Shown here: one piece after another, positions 16,040-27,900 of the stretch
Layout: each line of letters opens with the position of its first letter
Numbering within the stretch: the first letter of the stretch is position 1
Assembly (NCBI GenBank): GCA_027858835.1
Contig: JAQIBY010000053.1
Coordinates: forward strand, 1-58,765
From: Bacteroidales bacterium
GTDB lineage: Bacteria; Bacteroidota; Bacteroidia; Bacteroidales; ML635J-15
Direction of reading: 5' to 3'
Length of the DNA: 58,765 nt
The notes under the pieces: model-generated
Told to the model about the DNA's origin: nothing
Database searches by the model: none
The model's input: only the letters and a program-made list of their open reading frames with translations
Program-made: the position numbers and the translations under genes

Positions 16040-16846
16040 ATGAAACTATTTTATCGGGAATTTGGAAAAACGAATACTGAAATACTGATTATCCTGCATG
16101 GATTATATGGCAGTTCGGATAATTGGTTGAGTTTGGGAAAACAATTTTCAGAAAACTATCGGGTAATTATTCCCGATTTGAGAAACCACGGACAGTCTCC
16201 CCATAATGACACGCATAGTTTCCCCGCAATGACGGAGGACATACATGAATTGTTCACATCCTTAAAGATTGAAAAAGCGAATTTGTTGGGACATTCCATG
16301 GGAGGAAAACTCGCCATGTTTTTCACCAGTGAGTATCCTGACTTTGTTGAGCGGCTGATTGTTGCAGATATTTCGCCACGTGCATACAGCGACGAAAAAG
16401 ATGCGCCGAATGCACATTTCCACAAAGCACTTATGGAAAATTTATTAAGCGTTGACATTTCTAAATTTGATGACTATGCTGCTGCGGAAGAGGCATTATC
16501 AGAAGCAATCAGTGACAAACGTTTGCGACAATTCATGATGAAAAATCTCCGTAAAACGGATAAAGGCATGGAATGGCAAATTAATTTGCCGGTACTGAAA
16601 AACCAACTTTCGGCGATAATGGAAGGACTCTATCCGGAAGATTTTAACAGCATGAAAATTAAAACCCCAAGTTTATTTCTTCGGGGAGAGCAATCAGACT
16701 ATATCCCGTTAAGTGATTTCAACTTAATACAACATATTTTCCCGAACTCGCGCATACTAACTGTTCCGAATGCCGGGCATTGGTTACACGCCGAACAACC
16801 CGACTTTGTATTTCGTAATGTAGAATACTTTTTAACAACAGATTAA
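16040..16846 (+). CDS. Alpha/beta hydrolase (YbfF-like esterase)
   Basis: Serine hydrolase of the alpha/beta fold, 268 residues, cytoplasmic (no signal peptide). The oxyanion region ILHGLYGSSDNW (about 18-29) is followed by the nucleophile elbow LLGHSMGGK with Ser86. The likely acid is Asp220 (RGEQSDYIP) and the general base His247 (NAGHWLHAEQP). The overall pattern resembles the YbfF/ABHD11-type esterases; the physiological substrate is unknown. It lies 53 bp after pdxJ and ends 2 bp before fumC, so it is probably co-transcribed with fumC. Confidence 0.85.
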   Translation: MKLFYREFGKTNTEILIILHGLYGSSDNWLSLGKQFSENYRVIIPDLRNHGQSPHNDTHSFPAMTEDIHELFTSLKIEKANLLGHSMGGKLAMFFTSEYPDFVERLIVADISPRAYSDEKDAPNAHFHKALMENLLSVDISKFDDYAAAEEALSEAISDKRLRQFMMKNLRKTDKGMEWQINLPVLKNQLSAIMEGLYPEDFNSMKIKTPSLFLRGEQSDYIPLSDFNLIQHIFPNSRILTVPNAGHWLHAEQPDFVFRNVEYFLTTD

Positions 16847-16848
16847 TT

Positions 16849-18231
16849 ATGAAAACACGAACCGCACATGATAGCCTAGGAACAATTGAAATTCCGGCAG
16901 ATAAATATTGGGGAGCTGTTACCCAGCGATCTTTAGAACATTTTAAAATTGGGAATCATCCCATGCCAAAATCAATAATCAAGGCATTGGCTTTGATAAA
17001 AAAAGCAGCAGCACAAGTCAATCTTGAAGAGAATAAACTTACGGAGCAGCAAAGTCAGCTGATTCAAATAGTTTGCGATGAAATTATTTCCGGGGCATTG
17101 GATGCACATTTCCCGCTTTCAGTTTGGCAAACCGGTTCCGGCACACATACCAATATGAATATTAATGAAGTAATTTCCAACCGTGGACAAGTCCTTTCAA
17201 AAAAATCAATTTTAAGCAAGCAACTTATTTTGCATCCGAATGATCATGTAAACAAATCACAATCTTCCAATGATGTGTTTCCATCAGCCATTCACATTGC
17301 GCTGGCACAACAAATAAAGCAAAAGGTGCTTCCGGCTTTAGTTGGATTACGCGACATGTTGAGTGAAAAATCTAAATTATATCATAACATCATTAAAACC
17401 GGACGTACACATATGATGGATGCTGTTCCACTAAGGCTTGGCGATGAATTTTCTGCGTATGCAAAACAAATTGACTGGGGAATTAAATCGATAGAGCAAA
17501 GTTTGATTCATTTAATGGAAATCCCTTTGGGTGGAACAGCTGTAGGCACCGGACTAAATGCAAGTAAAGATTTTGGTGCAAAAGCCATCGAACAAATCTC
17601 CAATGCAACGGGCATTCCTTTTCAACCCGCAGAAAATCGTTTTGAAAGCATGTCGGCAAAAACCGCCGTCTTAAGTGTACAGCAAGCATTTGCACAAGTT
17701 GCAACGGATTTATTTAAAATCACCAACGACATCCGTATGATGGCATCTGGCCCCAGAACCGGACTTGGTGAGTTAATTCTTCCATCTAAGGAACCGGGAT
17801 CCAGTATCATGCCCGGAAAAATAAATCCGACCCAAATTGAGGCGGTTCAAATGGCATGTACACGCATTATCAGTCATAACACAGGAAATAGCATTGCCAA
17901 TATGAACGGACATTTTCAGCTCAACACATTTATGCCCTTGCTGGCAGCCAACACGCTTGAATCAGGTCAACTGCTTGGCGATATCAGCCGTTCATTTACA
18001 GAACATAATTTAAAGGAAATAAAGCCCAACAAGCATAAAATTGAGATGCATTTAAACAAATCGCTCATGCTGATTACTGCACTTGCAAAGACAATTGGCT
18101 ATGAAAAAGCGGCTAAAATCGCTCAACATGCGCATGAAAACGAACTCAGTTTAAGAGAAGCCGCTATTCAATATGGGAAAATTGACCCCTTGGATTTCGA
18201 CCGTATTGTTGATGTGAACAAAATGGTCTGA
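16849..18231 (+). CDS. fumC: Class II fumarate hydratase
   Basis: Converts fumarate and water to L-malate in the TCA cycle; a homotetrameric, iron-independent cytoplasmic enzyme. It has 460 residues, the normal length for FumC. Key regions are the substrate-binding QTGSGTHTNMNINEV (around 100), HPNDHVNKSQSSNDVFPSA, the GRTHMMDAVPLRLG stretch, and the superfamily signature GSSIMPGKINPTQ (around 315) with the mobile loop. It starts at the ATG two bases after the hydrolase stop. The 160-bp gap downstream contains a long perfect inverted repeat before asnB. Confidence 0.95.
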   Translation: MKTRTAHDSLGTIEIPADKYWGAVTQRSLEHFKIGNHPMPKSIIKALALIKKAAAQVNLEENKLTEQQSQLIQIVCDEIISGALDAHFPLSVWQTGSGTHTNMNINEVISNRGQVLSKKSILSKQLILHPNDHVNKSQSSNDVFPSAIHIALAQQIKQKVLPALVGLRDMLSEKSKLYHNIIKTGRTHMMDAVPLRLGDEFSAYAKQIDWGIKSIEQSLIHLMEIPLGGTAVGTGLNASKDFGAKAIEQISNATGIPFQPAENRFESMSAKTAVLSVQQAFAQVATDLFKITNDIRMMASGPRTGLGELILPSKEPGSSIMPGKINPTQIEAVQMACTRIISHNTGNSIANMNGHFQLNTFMPLLAANTLESGQLLGDISRSFTEHNLKEIKPNKHKIEMHLNKSLMLITALAKTIGYEKAAKIAQHAHENELSLREAAIQYGKIDPLDFDRIVDVNKMV

Positions 18232-18317
18232 TAAAAACGTTTCAATTAGTAAGAAAACAACTTGCAAACATATAAGAATTCACTGACTACATGCATCATT
18301 TATAGCGCTTGTATATT

Positions 18318-18356
18318 TTGTTTATAATAGAATTCAAAGATTTCTATTATAAACAA
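18318..18356. promoter_or_regulatory. 15-bp perfect inverted repeat upstream of asnB
   Basis: TTGTTTATAATAGAA (18318-18332) and its exact reverse complement (18342-18356), separated by 9 bases. It ends 9 bases before the asnB -7 box and overlaps where the -33 element should lie. No T-run follows on either strand, so an operator is more likely than a terminator. Confidence 0.5.
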
Positions 18357-18364
18357 TAGATTAT

Positions 18365-18372
18365 TACTTTTG
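18365..18372 (+). promoter_or_regulatory. Candidate -7 box for asnB
   Basis: TACTTTTG matches TAnnTTTG, 22 bases upstream of the asnB ATG. The expected -33 region falls inside the inverted repeat. Confidence 0.5.
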
Positions 18373-18394
18373 TTATGGACTGAAACAAACGATT

Positions 18395-20239
18395 ATGTGT
18401 GGAATATGCGGCTTTTACAGCCAAAAAGAATTTGTTACCCAATCGGAGTTAAACCGGATGGCAGACAGCCTCAACCACAGAGGCCCTGATGCAGAAGGAG
18501 CATATTGTAACCATGTTGCAGGTTTAGCGCACAAGCGATTAAGCATTCTTGATTTATCTGAAAATGCAAATCAGCCGATGGAGTCACACTCCCGGCGTTA
18601 TATCCTGGTTTTTAACGGAGAAATTTACAATTATAAAGAAATTGCTGAAGAATTAAATCTTGATTTCAGAACAACCAGTGATACCGAAGTTTTGCTTGAA
18701 GCTTTTGAAGAATGGGGTGTAACATTTGTTAATAAGCTGAATGGCATGTTTAGCATTGCCATTTATGACAAGCACGAAAAACAATTGTATTTATTTCGTG
18801 ACCGCATTGGAATTAAACCGCTATTTTATTATTGGGATGGAGATCACTTTGCATTTGCATCTGAACTAAAAGCTCTATTGCAAGTCAATTATATCAAAGA
18901 TAATCTTGAAATTAGCCGCAGTGCAATCAACGAATTTCTACATGTGGGTTATATTCCCGAACCTAATACAATTTACCGGAAAATAAAGAAGTTTCCTGCC
19001 GGACATTTTGGAATTGCTGATGAAGAGGGACTTCGAATTGAAGCATACTGGATGATTGAGGGTGCTATTCGCAGAAATTTGATTTCAAACTATACTGACG
19101 CAAAAAATCGACTCAATGAATTGGTTGAATCATCCGTTAGTTCAAGACTTATGAGTGATGTCCCTTTCGGCAGTTTTTTAAGTGGAGGAATTGATTCAAG
19201 TCTTGTGACTGCAGTCGCACAAAAGCATACAAAGGAAAACCTCAACACATTTTCAATTGGCTTTAAAGAGTCCAAATATAATGAAGCCGGTTTCGCAAAA
19301 AAGGTGGCAAATTACCTTGGAACAAACCATCATGAATTAATCGTCTCACAGGATGATGCAAAAGAAATGATTCCTGAATTACTAAATTATTACGATGAAC
19401 CTTTTGCTGATTCTTCCGCAATCCCAACTATGATTTTATCACGTTTTGCTCGCGAAAAAGTCACAATGGCACTATCCGGAGACGGTGGTGATGAGTTATT
19501 TCACGGATATGGTTCCTATGTGTGGGCTCAAAGGCTTTCAAATCCGCTAATTCGGGGTTTTCGAAAAACCATAGGACAAGGGCTTTCAAAAACAGAAAGA
19601 TATCAGCATCGCGCTGAAATTTTCAATTACGAAAATAAAGATCAACTGAAATCCCACATATTTTCACAGGAACAATTCTTCTTTTCAATTCCTGAAATTG
19701 AAAATTTGATTACAGGAAAAGCCAGTGATGAAATTAATATGCTTGAAGATTACAGTTTCTTTGTCCGTGATTTGACAGCTCGTGAAGATCAGGCAATTTT
19801 TGATTTGCGTTATTATTTGAAAGATGACCTTTTAACAAAACTTGACAGAGCCAGCATGCGATATGGTCTCGAAGCTCGTGTTCCATTGCTCGACCACAGA
19901 ATAGTGGAATTCGCCTTGAACTTATCTCCAAAGCTTAAAGTAAATCAAAAAGTTAAAAAATATCTTTTGAAAGAAGTCCTTTACGATTACGTTCCTGCAT
20001 CGTATTTTGACAGACCCAAATGGGGATTTTCCATCCCATTGCGGGAATGGTTAAGCACTGATTTAAAATACCTGATTGACACCTATCTTTCAAAAGCGAT
20101 GATAGAAAAACACGGGGTTGTTCATTATGAGGCCGTTGAATCCTTGAAAAACAAATTTTTACAGGGAACAGATTATCTTTATAATCGCATTTGGGTGTTA
20201 ATTGTGTTGCATCAGTTTTTAGAAAAAAATAAGGGGTGA
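18395..20239 (+). CDS. asnB: Asparagine synthase (glutamine-hydrolysing)
   Basis: Two-domain AsnB-type enzyme, 614 residues, that makes asparagine from aspartate, ATP and glutamine. The glutaminase domain starts with MCGICGF, so Cys2 becomes the N-terminal nucleophile, and contains NHRGPDAEG and the NGEIYNYKE region. The synthetase domain has the ATP-pyrophosphatase loop FLSGGIDSSLVTAV (about 262-275), GDGGDELFHGYG and the C-terminal DRASMRYGLEARVPLLDH. All essential parts are present. It has its own -7 box and a possible operator, and ends about 40 bp before a strong bidirectional terminator. Related paralogues act in polysaccharide loci, but nothing here suggests that. Confidence 0.92.
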   Translation: MCGICGFYSQKEFVTQSELNRMADSLNHRGPDAEGAYCNHVAGLAHKRLSILDLSENANQPMESHSRRYILVFNGEIYNYKEIAEELNLDFRTTSDTEVLLEAFEEWGVTFVNKLNGMFSIAIYDKHEKQLYLFRDRIGIKPLFYYWDGDHFAFASELKALLQVNYIKDNLEISRSAINEFLHVGYIPEPNTIYRKIKKFPAGHFGIADEEGLRIEAYWMIEGAIRRNLISNYTDAKNRLNELVESSVSSRLMSDVPFGSFLSGGIDSSLVTAVAQKHTKENLNTFSIGFKESKYNEAGFAKKVANYLGTNHHELIVSQDDAKEMIPELLNYYDEPFADSSAIPTMILSRFAREKVTMALSGDGGDELFHGYGSYVWAQRLSNPLIRGFRKTIGQGLSKTERYQHRAEIFNYENKDQLKSHIFSQEQFFFSIPEIENLITGKASDEINMLEDYSFFVRDLTAREDQAIFDLRYYLKDDLLTKLDRASMRYGLEARVPLLDHRIVEFALNLSPKLKVNQKVKKYLLKEVLYDYVPASYFDRPKWGFSIPLREWLSTDLKYLIDTYLSKAMIEKHGVVHYEAVESLKNKFLQGTDYLYNRIWVLIVLHQFLEKNKG

Positions 20240-20280
20240 TAGCAGAACATAAGCCCCAAACTCATAAATATTCAGTCAAA

Positions 20281-20320
20281 AAAAATCAGGCTATCGAATG
20301 AATCGATAGCCTGATTTTTT
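20281..20320. terminator. Bidirectional intrinsic terminator
   Basis: 13-bp perfect stem (20285-20297 with 20303-20315), 5-nt loop, flanked by A5+ on the left and T6 on the right, so it has a T-tract on both strands. It separates the convergent asnB and rpoC/DUF3467 operons. Confidence 0.88.
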
Positions 20321-20334
20321 ATTTTCCATAAATA

Positions 20335-20658
20335 TTATGCCTGTGCAGTGGGGCCACCAAAATTCATTGGCATTTTAGGCGGTTTATTTCCACCTTTCAC
20401 AGTAATAGGGCCATGTAAGGATTCATACTTCTCAATATTTTCCTGAAGCGCCATCATTAGGCGTTTTGCATGTTCCGGTGTCAGAATAATTCTAGATTTC
20501 ACCGGTGCTTTAGGCACGCCGGGCACAATGCGAACAAAGTCCACGATAAATTCAGAACTCGAATGTGAGATGACAGCTAGGTTTGCATATGTTCCCTGAG
20601 CAACATCTTCTTTCAATTCAATATTGATTTGATTTCCTTTTGGCTTATTATCTTCCAT
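20335..20658 (-). CDS. DUF3467 family protein
   Basis: A 107-residue soluble protein of the DUF3467 family, which follows rpoC in many Bacteroidota. It opens with a polar segment (MEDNKPKGNQINIELKED), continues YANLAVISHSSSEFIVDFVRIVPG and has a second block RIILTPEHAKRLMMALQENIEKYE before a Gly/Pro-rich tail. The core pattern is the one that defines the family. Its function is unknown; the constant link to rpoC hints at a role close to transcription, but that is inference. It lies 8 bp behind rpoC, so it is the last gene of the operon, followed by the terminator. Confidence 0.88.
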   Translation of the reverse strand: MEDNKPKGNQINIELKEDVAQGTYANLAVISHSSSEFIVDFVRIVPGVPKAPVKSRIILTPEHAKRLMMALQENIEKYESLHGPITVKGGNKPPKMPMNFGGPTAQA

Positions 20659-20666
20659 AATATCAA

Positions 20667-23600
20667 TTAATTATCTGTTTCTTCAGTTGTTGTGTCAGTA
20701 ATTTTATCCATTTCAGACTTATTCCCAACAAGAATTTTATCATACTCCCGTAAACCGGTACCGGCAGGAATTAAGTGACCGACAATCACATTTTCTTTCA
20801 GTCCGAGCAAGTGGTCTTCTTTACCAAAGATAGCAGCTTCATTCAAGACTTTATTTGTTTCCTGGAATGATGCAGCCGACATAAAGCTTTGGGTCTGCAA
20901 TGCAGCTCTGGTAATTCCTTGCAATGCCTGAGATGATGTTGCAGGAACGGCAGGTCTGGCATCAGCCAAGCCCATGTCGCGACGTCTCAATGATGAGTTT
21001 TCATCACGCAAACGTCTTGCAGTAATTATTTGTCCAGCTTTCAGTGTTTCTGAATCTCCCGGATCAACAACGACTTCCATTCCATATATATCATCATTGA
21101 CTTCACGGAATTTCCATTTATCAACAATTTGTTTTTCGAGGAACATGGTATCACCCGGATCTTCAATGATCACTTTACGCATCATCTGACGAACAATTAC
21201 TTCAAAGTGTTTATCATTAATCTTTACACCCTGCAGACGATAAACTTCCTGAACCTCATTCACAATATATTCCTGAACTTTGGTTGGTCCTTTAATATTC
21301 AAAATATCAGCAGGAGTAATTGCTCCATCGGAAAGCTGAGTTCCCGCACGGATATAATCTCCTTCCTGAACAAGAATTTGTTTTGTCAATGACACGAGGT
21401 ATTTTTTAATCTCTCCATCACGTGATTTTACGATAATTTCGCGATTACCACGTTTGATTTTACCAAACTCAACCTGTCCGTTAATTTCAGAAACTACTGC
21501 TGGATTCGATGGGTTACGTGCCTCAAAGAGCTCAGTAACACGCGGCAAACCTCCAGTAATATCACCACCTTTACTCACATTTCGTGGAATTTTAGCGATA
21601 ATTTGTCCTGAATGTAGTTTTGTTCCATCCTCAACAGAGATATGGGCACCTACCGGCAAGTTGTAATTTTTAAGAACATTTTTCTTACCATCAAGAATTG
21701 CAAGTTCAGGATTTTTCTTTTTATCCTTCGTTTCAGTAATTACTTTTTCGCGGAAACCAGTTTGCTCATCGGATTCTTCGGTAAAAGTAACGCCCTCAAT
21801 CACATTTTCAAATTGTGCAACCCCATCCATTTCCGCAACAATAATGGCATTAAATGGATCCCATTCGCAAATCTTATCTCCTTTATTAATATTTGAATTA
21901 TTCTCTTTGTAGAGTCTAGATCCGTAAGGGATATTGTTGGTCATCAATGTGATACCTGTATTCTCATCAATTACTTTCATTTCGGCCATACGACCCACAA
22001 CGATTTCAACGGTTCCTTTATCTTCTTTGAGGGTTACAGTACGTAACTCATCAATTTCAAGTAATCCGTTATACTTTGCAGTAATAGATGATTCAGCAGC
22101 AATGTTACCCGCAACACCACCAACGTGGAATGTACGGAGTGTCAACTGTGTACCAGGTTCACCAATGGATTGTGCAGCAATTACACCGACAGCTTCTCCT
22201 TTTTGCACCATTTTCAGGTTAGAGAGGCTTCGTCCGTAACATTTTGCACAAACACCGCGCTTGGATTCGCAAGTCAATACTGAACGGATTTCAACTTCTT
22301 CAATTGGAGATTCTTCAATTTTCTTAGCGATTGCTTCAGTAATTTCTTCACCGGTGCCAATAATCAATTCGCCACTTTGCGGGTGATAAACATCGTGCAC
22401 AGTCGTACGACCAAGGATACGTTCGTAAAGAGTTTCAACAACTTCTTCATTTTTCTTAATTGTTGTTGCAACAATTCCGCGAAGTGTTCCGCAATCGGGT
22501 TCTGAAATCACAACATCCTGACAAACATCTACAAGCCGTCTTGTAAGATAACCGGCATCTGCTGTTTTCAGTGCTGTATCGGCAAGACCTTTACGTGCAC
22601 CATGAGTAGAAATAAAGTACTCAAGTACGGAAAGGCCTTCTTTAAAGTTTGCAAGAATCGGGTTTTCAATAATTTGCTGACCACTCCCTGCAGATTTCTG
22701 CGGTTTCGCCATCAATCCCCTCATTCCGCACAACTGACGAATCTGTTCTTTGGAACCACGAGCTCCTGAATCCAACATCATATAAACCGGATTAAATCCG
22801 TCATTATCTTTTGTCAGATTATTCATTACCAACTGTGTAAGCTTAGCATTGGTGTGTGTCCAGATATCAATAATTTGATTGTATCTTTCATTATTCGTAA
22901 TGAAACCCATGTTATAGTTATTCATTACTTCATCCACCTGTTGGTATCCCTCTTCAATCATTTCATCTTTCTCTACGGGGACAATGACATCATTTAAGTT
23001 AAATGACAATCCACCGCGATACGCCATGGTGAAACCCATGTGTTTGATATCGTCAAGGAACTTTGCTGTAACAGCCGTATTGGTTCTATTCAGGATTTCG
23101 GAAATAATTCCACGCACTGATTTTTTAGTCAATACTTCATTCAAGAATCCATATTCTTTCGGGACGACCTCGTTAATGAGAACACGCCCGGTTGTTGTTT
23201 CAAGAATATGATTTATCGGATTTCCGTTTTCGTCCAAATCATCAACACGCACCTTAATGTTGGTGTTCAAGGATATTTTCTTTTCGTTGTAGGCAATTTT
23301 CACCTCCTCTGGAGAATAAAAAGTTAAGCCTTCACCTTTTAAGCCCTTGCGACCTTTAGTCATGTAATACAATCCAAGTACCATATCCTGTGAAGGAACA
23401 GTAATCGGTGCACCGTTAGCGGGATTAAGAATATTATGTGAAGCTAGCATGAGCACTTGTGCTTCAAGAATAGCAGCATTTCCGAGTGGCAAGTGAACAG
23501 CCATCTGATCACCATCGAAATCCGCATTAAATGCAGTACATGCAAGTGGATGCAACTGAATTGCTTTTCCTTCAATCAATTTAGGTTGGAAAGCCTGAAT

Positions 23601-24935
23601 ACCGAGTCTGTGAAGTGTCGGAGCACGGTTAAGCATAACCGGATGTCCTTTCAATACATTTTCCAGAATATCCCAGATTACCGGGTCACGACGATCCACA
23701 ATTTTCTTAGCGGATTTCACGGTTTTCACAATTCCTCTTTCAATCAGTTTTCTGATTACAAAGGGTTTATAAAGTTCGGCTGCCATATCTTTCGGCAAAC
23801 CACATTCATGCAATTTCAATTCAGGACCGACAACGATTACCGAACGTGCAGAATAATCAACACGTTTACCGAGCAGATTCTGACGGAAACGACCTTGCTT
23901 TCCTTTCAAACTGTCTGACAAGGATTTTAACGGACGATTTGCATCCGTTTTTACTGCGTTGGATTTTCTAGAGTTATCGAATAATGAATCAACAGACTCT
24001 TGCAACATTCGTTTTTCATTACGAAGAATAACCTCAGGGGCTCTAATCTCCATAAGGCGTTTGAGACGGTTATTTCTGATAATTACCCGACGATACAAAT
24101 CATTCAGGTCAGATGTTGCGAATCTTCCGCCATCAAGTGGGACAAGTGGTCTCAGTTCCGGTGGAATCACAGGAATTACTTTGACAATCATCCACTCTGG
24201 GTTATTTTTATCTTTCGATGCTCTGAATGCTTCAACAACACTTAAGCGTTTCAGCGCTTCATTTTTACGTTGCTGAGATGTTTCTTTGTTTGCTTTATCA
24301 CGCAAATCGAAAGACAATTCATCCAACTTAAGTCTTGCCAGGATATCGTGGACAGCGTCCGCACCCATTTTTGCAATAAACTTATTCGGATCCTCATCTT
24401 CAAGTGTTTGATTTCCTGCCGGAAGTGCGTCAATAATATCAAGATATTCTTCTTCACTCAGGAAGTCCATTTCATTAATCCCATCGGCTTCTTTAATACC
24501 GGCCTGAATAACAATGTATTTTTCATAATAAATAATTGCATCAAGTTTTTTGGTCGGTAAGCCAAGAAGGTATCCGATTTTATTCGGCAATGAACGGAAA
24601 TACCAGATATGCGCAACGGGCACTTCAAGTTTAATGTGTCCCATGCGTTCACGGCGCACTTTCTTTTCAGTAACTTCGACACCACAACGGTCACAAACGA
24701 TTCCTTTATAACGGATTCCTTTGTACTTACCGCAGTGACACTCGTAATCTTTTACCGGTCCGAAAATACGTTCGCAAAACAAGCCATCACGTTCCGGTTT
24801 GTATGTCCGGTAATTAATGGTTTCCGGTTTTGTAACTTCCCCACTGGAACGATCCAAAATATCTTCCGGAGACGCCAAGCTAATGGAGATTTTATTGAAG
24901 TTACTTGTAACTTTCTTATCTTTTCTGAAAGCCAT
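20667..24935 (-). CDS. rpoC: RNA polymerase beta' subunit
   Basis: Catalytic subunit of RNA polymerase, 1422 residues, the normal size in this phylum. The N-terminal zinc ribbon is visible as [23 protein letters not shown] (two Cys pairs), the lid/rudder region follows, and the active-site loop [17 protein letters not shown] holds the three Mg-binding Asp residues. Further on are the bridge-helix region ([19 protein letters not shown]), the trigger-loop segment [19 protein letters not shown] and a second zinc site ([13 protein letters not shown]). It is 26 bp behind rpoB and 8 bp before the DUF3467 gene. Confidence 0.98.
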   Translation of the reverse strand: MAFRKDKKVTSNFNKISISLASPEDILDRSSGEVTKPETINYRTYKPERDGLFCERIFGPVKDYECHCGKYKGIRYKGIVCDRCGVEVTEKKVRRERMGHIKLEVPVAHIWYFRSLPNKIGYLLGLPTKKLDAIIYYEKYIVIQAGIKEADGINEMDFLSEEEYLDIIDALPAGNQTLEDEDPNKFIAKMGADAVHDILARLKLDELSFDLRDKANKETSQQRKNEALKRLSVVEAFRASKDKNNPEWMIVKVIPVIPPELRPLVPLDGGRFATSDLNDLYRRVIIRNNRLKRLMEIRAPEVILRNEKRMLQESVDSLFDNSRKSNAVKTDANRPLKSLSDSLKGKQGRFRQNLLGKRVDYSARSVIVVGPELKLHECGLPKDMAAELYKPFVIRKLIERGIVKTVKSAKKIVDRRDPVIWDILENVLKGHPVMLNRAPTLHRLGIQAFQPKLIEGKAIQLHPLACTAFNADFDGDQMAVHLPLGNAAILEAQVLMLASHNILNPANGAPITVPSQDMVLGLYYMTKGRKGLKGEGLTFYSPEEVKIAYNEKKISLNTNIKVRVDDLDENGNPINHILETTTGRVLINEVVPKEYGFLNEVLTKKSVRGIISEILNRTNTAVTAKFLDDIKHMGFTMAYRGGLSFNLNDVIVPVEKDEMIEEGYQQVDEVMNNYNMGFITNNERYNQIIDIWTHTNAKLTQLVMNNLTKDNDGFNPVYMMLDSGARGSKEQIRQLCGMRGLMAKPQKSAGSGQQIIENPILANFKEGLSVLEYFISTHGARKGLADTALKTADAGYLTRRLVDVCQDVVISEPDCGTLRGIVATTIKKNEEVVETLYERILGRTTVHDVYHPQSGELIIGTGEEITEAIAKKIEESPIEEVEIRSVLTCESKRGVCAKCYGRSLSNLKMVQKGEAVGVIAAQSIGEPGTQLTLRTFHVGGVAGNIAAESSITAKYNGLLEIDELRTVTLKEDKGTVEIVVGRMAEMKVIDENTGITLMTNNIPYGSRLYKENNSNINKGDKICEWDPFNAIIVAEMDGVAQFENVIEGVTFTEESDEQTGFREKVITETKDKKKNPELAILDGKKNVLKNYNLPVGAHISVEDGTKLHSGQIIAKIPRNVSKGGDITGGLPRVTELFEARNPSNPAVVSEINGQVEFGKIKRGNREIIVKSRDGEIKKYLVSLTKQILVQEGDYIRAGTQLSDGAITPADILNIKGPTKVQEYIVNEVQEVYRLQGVKINDKHFEVIVRQMMRKVIIEDPGDTMFLEKQIVDKWKFREVNDDIYGMEVVVDPGDSETLKAGQIITARRLRDENSSLRRRDMGLADARPAVPATSSQALQGITRAALQTQSFMSAASFQETNKVLNEAAIFGKEDHLLGLKENVIVGHLIPAGTGLREYDKILVGNKSEMDKITDTTTEETDN

Positions 24936-24961
24936 ATATCGAAAAAATTAGAATCTGAATA

Positions 24962-27900
24962 CTATTTTAGTTCAAAATTCAGGCACAAACCCTGAAGTTC
25001 ATGGATCAACACGTTGAGGGATTCCGGTATGCCTTGTTCTGGCATATTGGTACCTTTCACGATGGATTCATATGTTTTGGCACGTCCTTTCACGTCATCT
25101 GATTTAACAGTCAGAATTTCACGAAGAACGTGTGCTGCACCGAATGCTTCAAGTGCCCACACCTCCATTTCTCCAAAACGCTGTCCACCAAACTGAGCTT
25201 TACCTCCGAGTGGTTGCTGCGTAATGAGTGAGTATGGTCCAATTGAACGTGCATGCATTTTATCATCTACCATATGACCCAATTTGAGCATATAAATGAT
25301 CCCGACTGTTGCAGGTTGGTCAAATTGATCTCCGGTTTCACCGTCATACAGGAAAGTTCTACCATATCTTGGTATTCCGGCTTTATCGGAGTATTCATTA
25401 ATTTGATCCAAGGTAGCACCATCAAAAATTGGGGTAGCGAACTTCATTCCGAGTTTTTCGCCTGCCCAACCGAGAACGGTTTCATAAATCTGTCCCAAGT
25501 TCATACGTGAAGGAACACCTAATGGGTTAAGTACAATATCAACCGGCGTTCCGTCTTCGAGGAAAGGCATGTCTTCTTGACGTACGATACGTGCAAGAAT
25601 CCCTTTATTCCCGTGACGTCCAGCGAGTTTATCTCCGACTTTAACCACACGTTTTTTGGCGAGATATACTTTTGCCATCTGAATAATTCCATTTGGCAAT
25701 TCATCACCAATGGTTAAGTTCAGATTTCTACGGCGGTGTTCTCCTTCGAGTTCCTTATATTCTACCACATAGTTTTGTAAAACTTTCTGAATTTGTGCGT
25801 TTTTCTTTTTGTCTGTTGACCATTTTAATGGATTGACATTCAAAAAGTCAATGGCATGCAGCTGTTTCTGAGTGAATTTCTTTCCTTTCGGAATCAGTTC
25901 TGCGCCATAATGGTCAGACACACCTTGAGAAGTTTTACCGTTTACGATGGTAAACAATTTATCAACGAGGGTTGCTTTGAGTTCTTCTGCCAGCTGACTG
26001 AATTCATTTTCAATGTTTTCAATCAACACTTTTTCCTGATTACGAGTTTTTCTATCTTTAATCGTTTTTGAAAACAATTTTTTATTGACAACGACTCCAT
26101 GAGTAGATGGTGAGGCTTTCATAGAAGCATCTTTCACGTCTCCTGCTTTATCTCCAAAGATAGCACGCAACAGTTTTTCTTCCGGGGACGGATCGGTTTC
26201 ACCTTTTGGTGTAATTTTCCCAATCATAATATCTCCGGGCTTCACTTTTGCTCCGATACGAATGATACCATTCTCATCAAGATCCTTGGTTGCAGTTTCA
26301 CTTACATTAGGAATATCAGCCGTTAACTCTTCAAGACCGCGTTTTGTATCACGTACATCAAGTTGGTATTCAATGACATGCACAGAAGTGAAAATATCCT
26401 CACGAACAAGGCGATCAGAAATAACAATTGCATCCTCAAAGTTATAACCTTTCCATGGCATAAAAGCCACTTTCAGATTTCGTCCGATAGCGAGTTCTCC
26501 GTTGTCGGTTGCATAACCTTCAGTAAGGATTTGACCTTTTTTAACTTTATCACCTTTTTTAACAATCGGTCGGATATTAACAATTGAGTTTTGATTTGTT
26601 TTCGAGAATTTTGTCAATGGGTAAACCACAGAATCCCCTCTGAAGCTAAGGAATCTCTCTTCCTCAGTTCTATCATAACGGATACGGATTTCAACAGCAT
26701 CAACATACTCGACAAGACCATCCTCCTCAGCGACAACAAGGATTCTGGAATCCCGTGCAACATTCGCTTCAATACCAGTTCCGACGATTGGTGAATCGTT
26801 ATTCAATAATGGCACGGCTTGTCTCATCATGTTTGATCCCATCAATGCACGGTTTGCATCATCATGCTCCAAGAAAGGAATTAATGATGCGGCAATTGAT
26901 GCAATCTGGTTTGGAGCAACGTCCATCAACTGAATTTCAGACGGATCAGTAACGGCATATTCACCATCATGACGCACACGAATTTTGTCCGATTGGAAAA
27001 CTCCAGCATCATCAATCGGGGCATTTGCCTGAGCAATTACAAGGGTTTCTTCCTCTTCAGCGCTCAAATATTGTACTGTATCGGCTTTAAGATCAACTTT
27101 TCCGGTTTCAACTTTACGGTATGGTGTTTCAATGAATCCGAGTTCATTGATTTTTGCATATACACATAATGAAGAAATCAAACCGATATTTGGTCCCTCA
27201 GGCGTTTCAATCGGGCAAAGTCGTCCGTAGTGCGTATAATGCACATCACGAACTTCAAAACCAGCACGCTCACGCGACAAACCACCTGGTCCGAGTGCAG
27301 AAAGCCGACGTTTATGCGTCATTTCAGCAAGCGGGTTGGTCTGATCCATAAACTGTGACAACTGGTTCGTTCCGAAGAATGAATTTATCACAGAAGATAG
27401 CGTTTTCGCATTAATCAAATCAATTGGATGGAACACCTCATTATCACGCACATTCATCCGTTCGCGAATTGTTCTGGCCATACGAGCGAGACCAACACCG
27501 AATTGATTTCCGAGTTGTTCACCGACTGTACGGATACGACGATTACTAAGGTGATCTATATCATCGACATCAGCTTTTGAGTTAATCAACTCAATCAAAT
27601 ATTTGATAATAGCAATGATGTCTTCTTTTGTCAGGGTTTTTGTATCCGAATCAGTATCAAGCCCAAGTTTACGGTTGATTCTGAAACGTCCTACTTCGCC
27701 CAAATCATATCGTTTGTGGGAGAAGAAAAGATTATCAATTACTTCTCTGGCAGTTGCTTCATCAGGCGGCTCAGAGCTTCTAAGCTGTCTATAAATGTAA
27801 ACCACTGCTTCTTTTTCTGAGTTACACGGATCTTTATGTAATGTATTATAAATGATTGCGTAATCAGAAGTTTTGGATGTTTCTTTATGAACAAGAATTG

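Noticed and set aside
20974-24995. Several plus-strand open frames across rpoC and rpoB
   Set aside because: They are antisense shadows of highly conserved genes, with unlikely composition.
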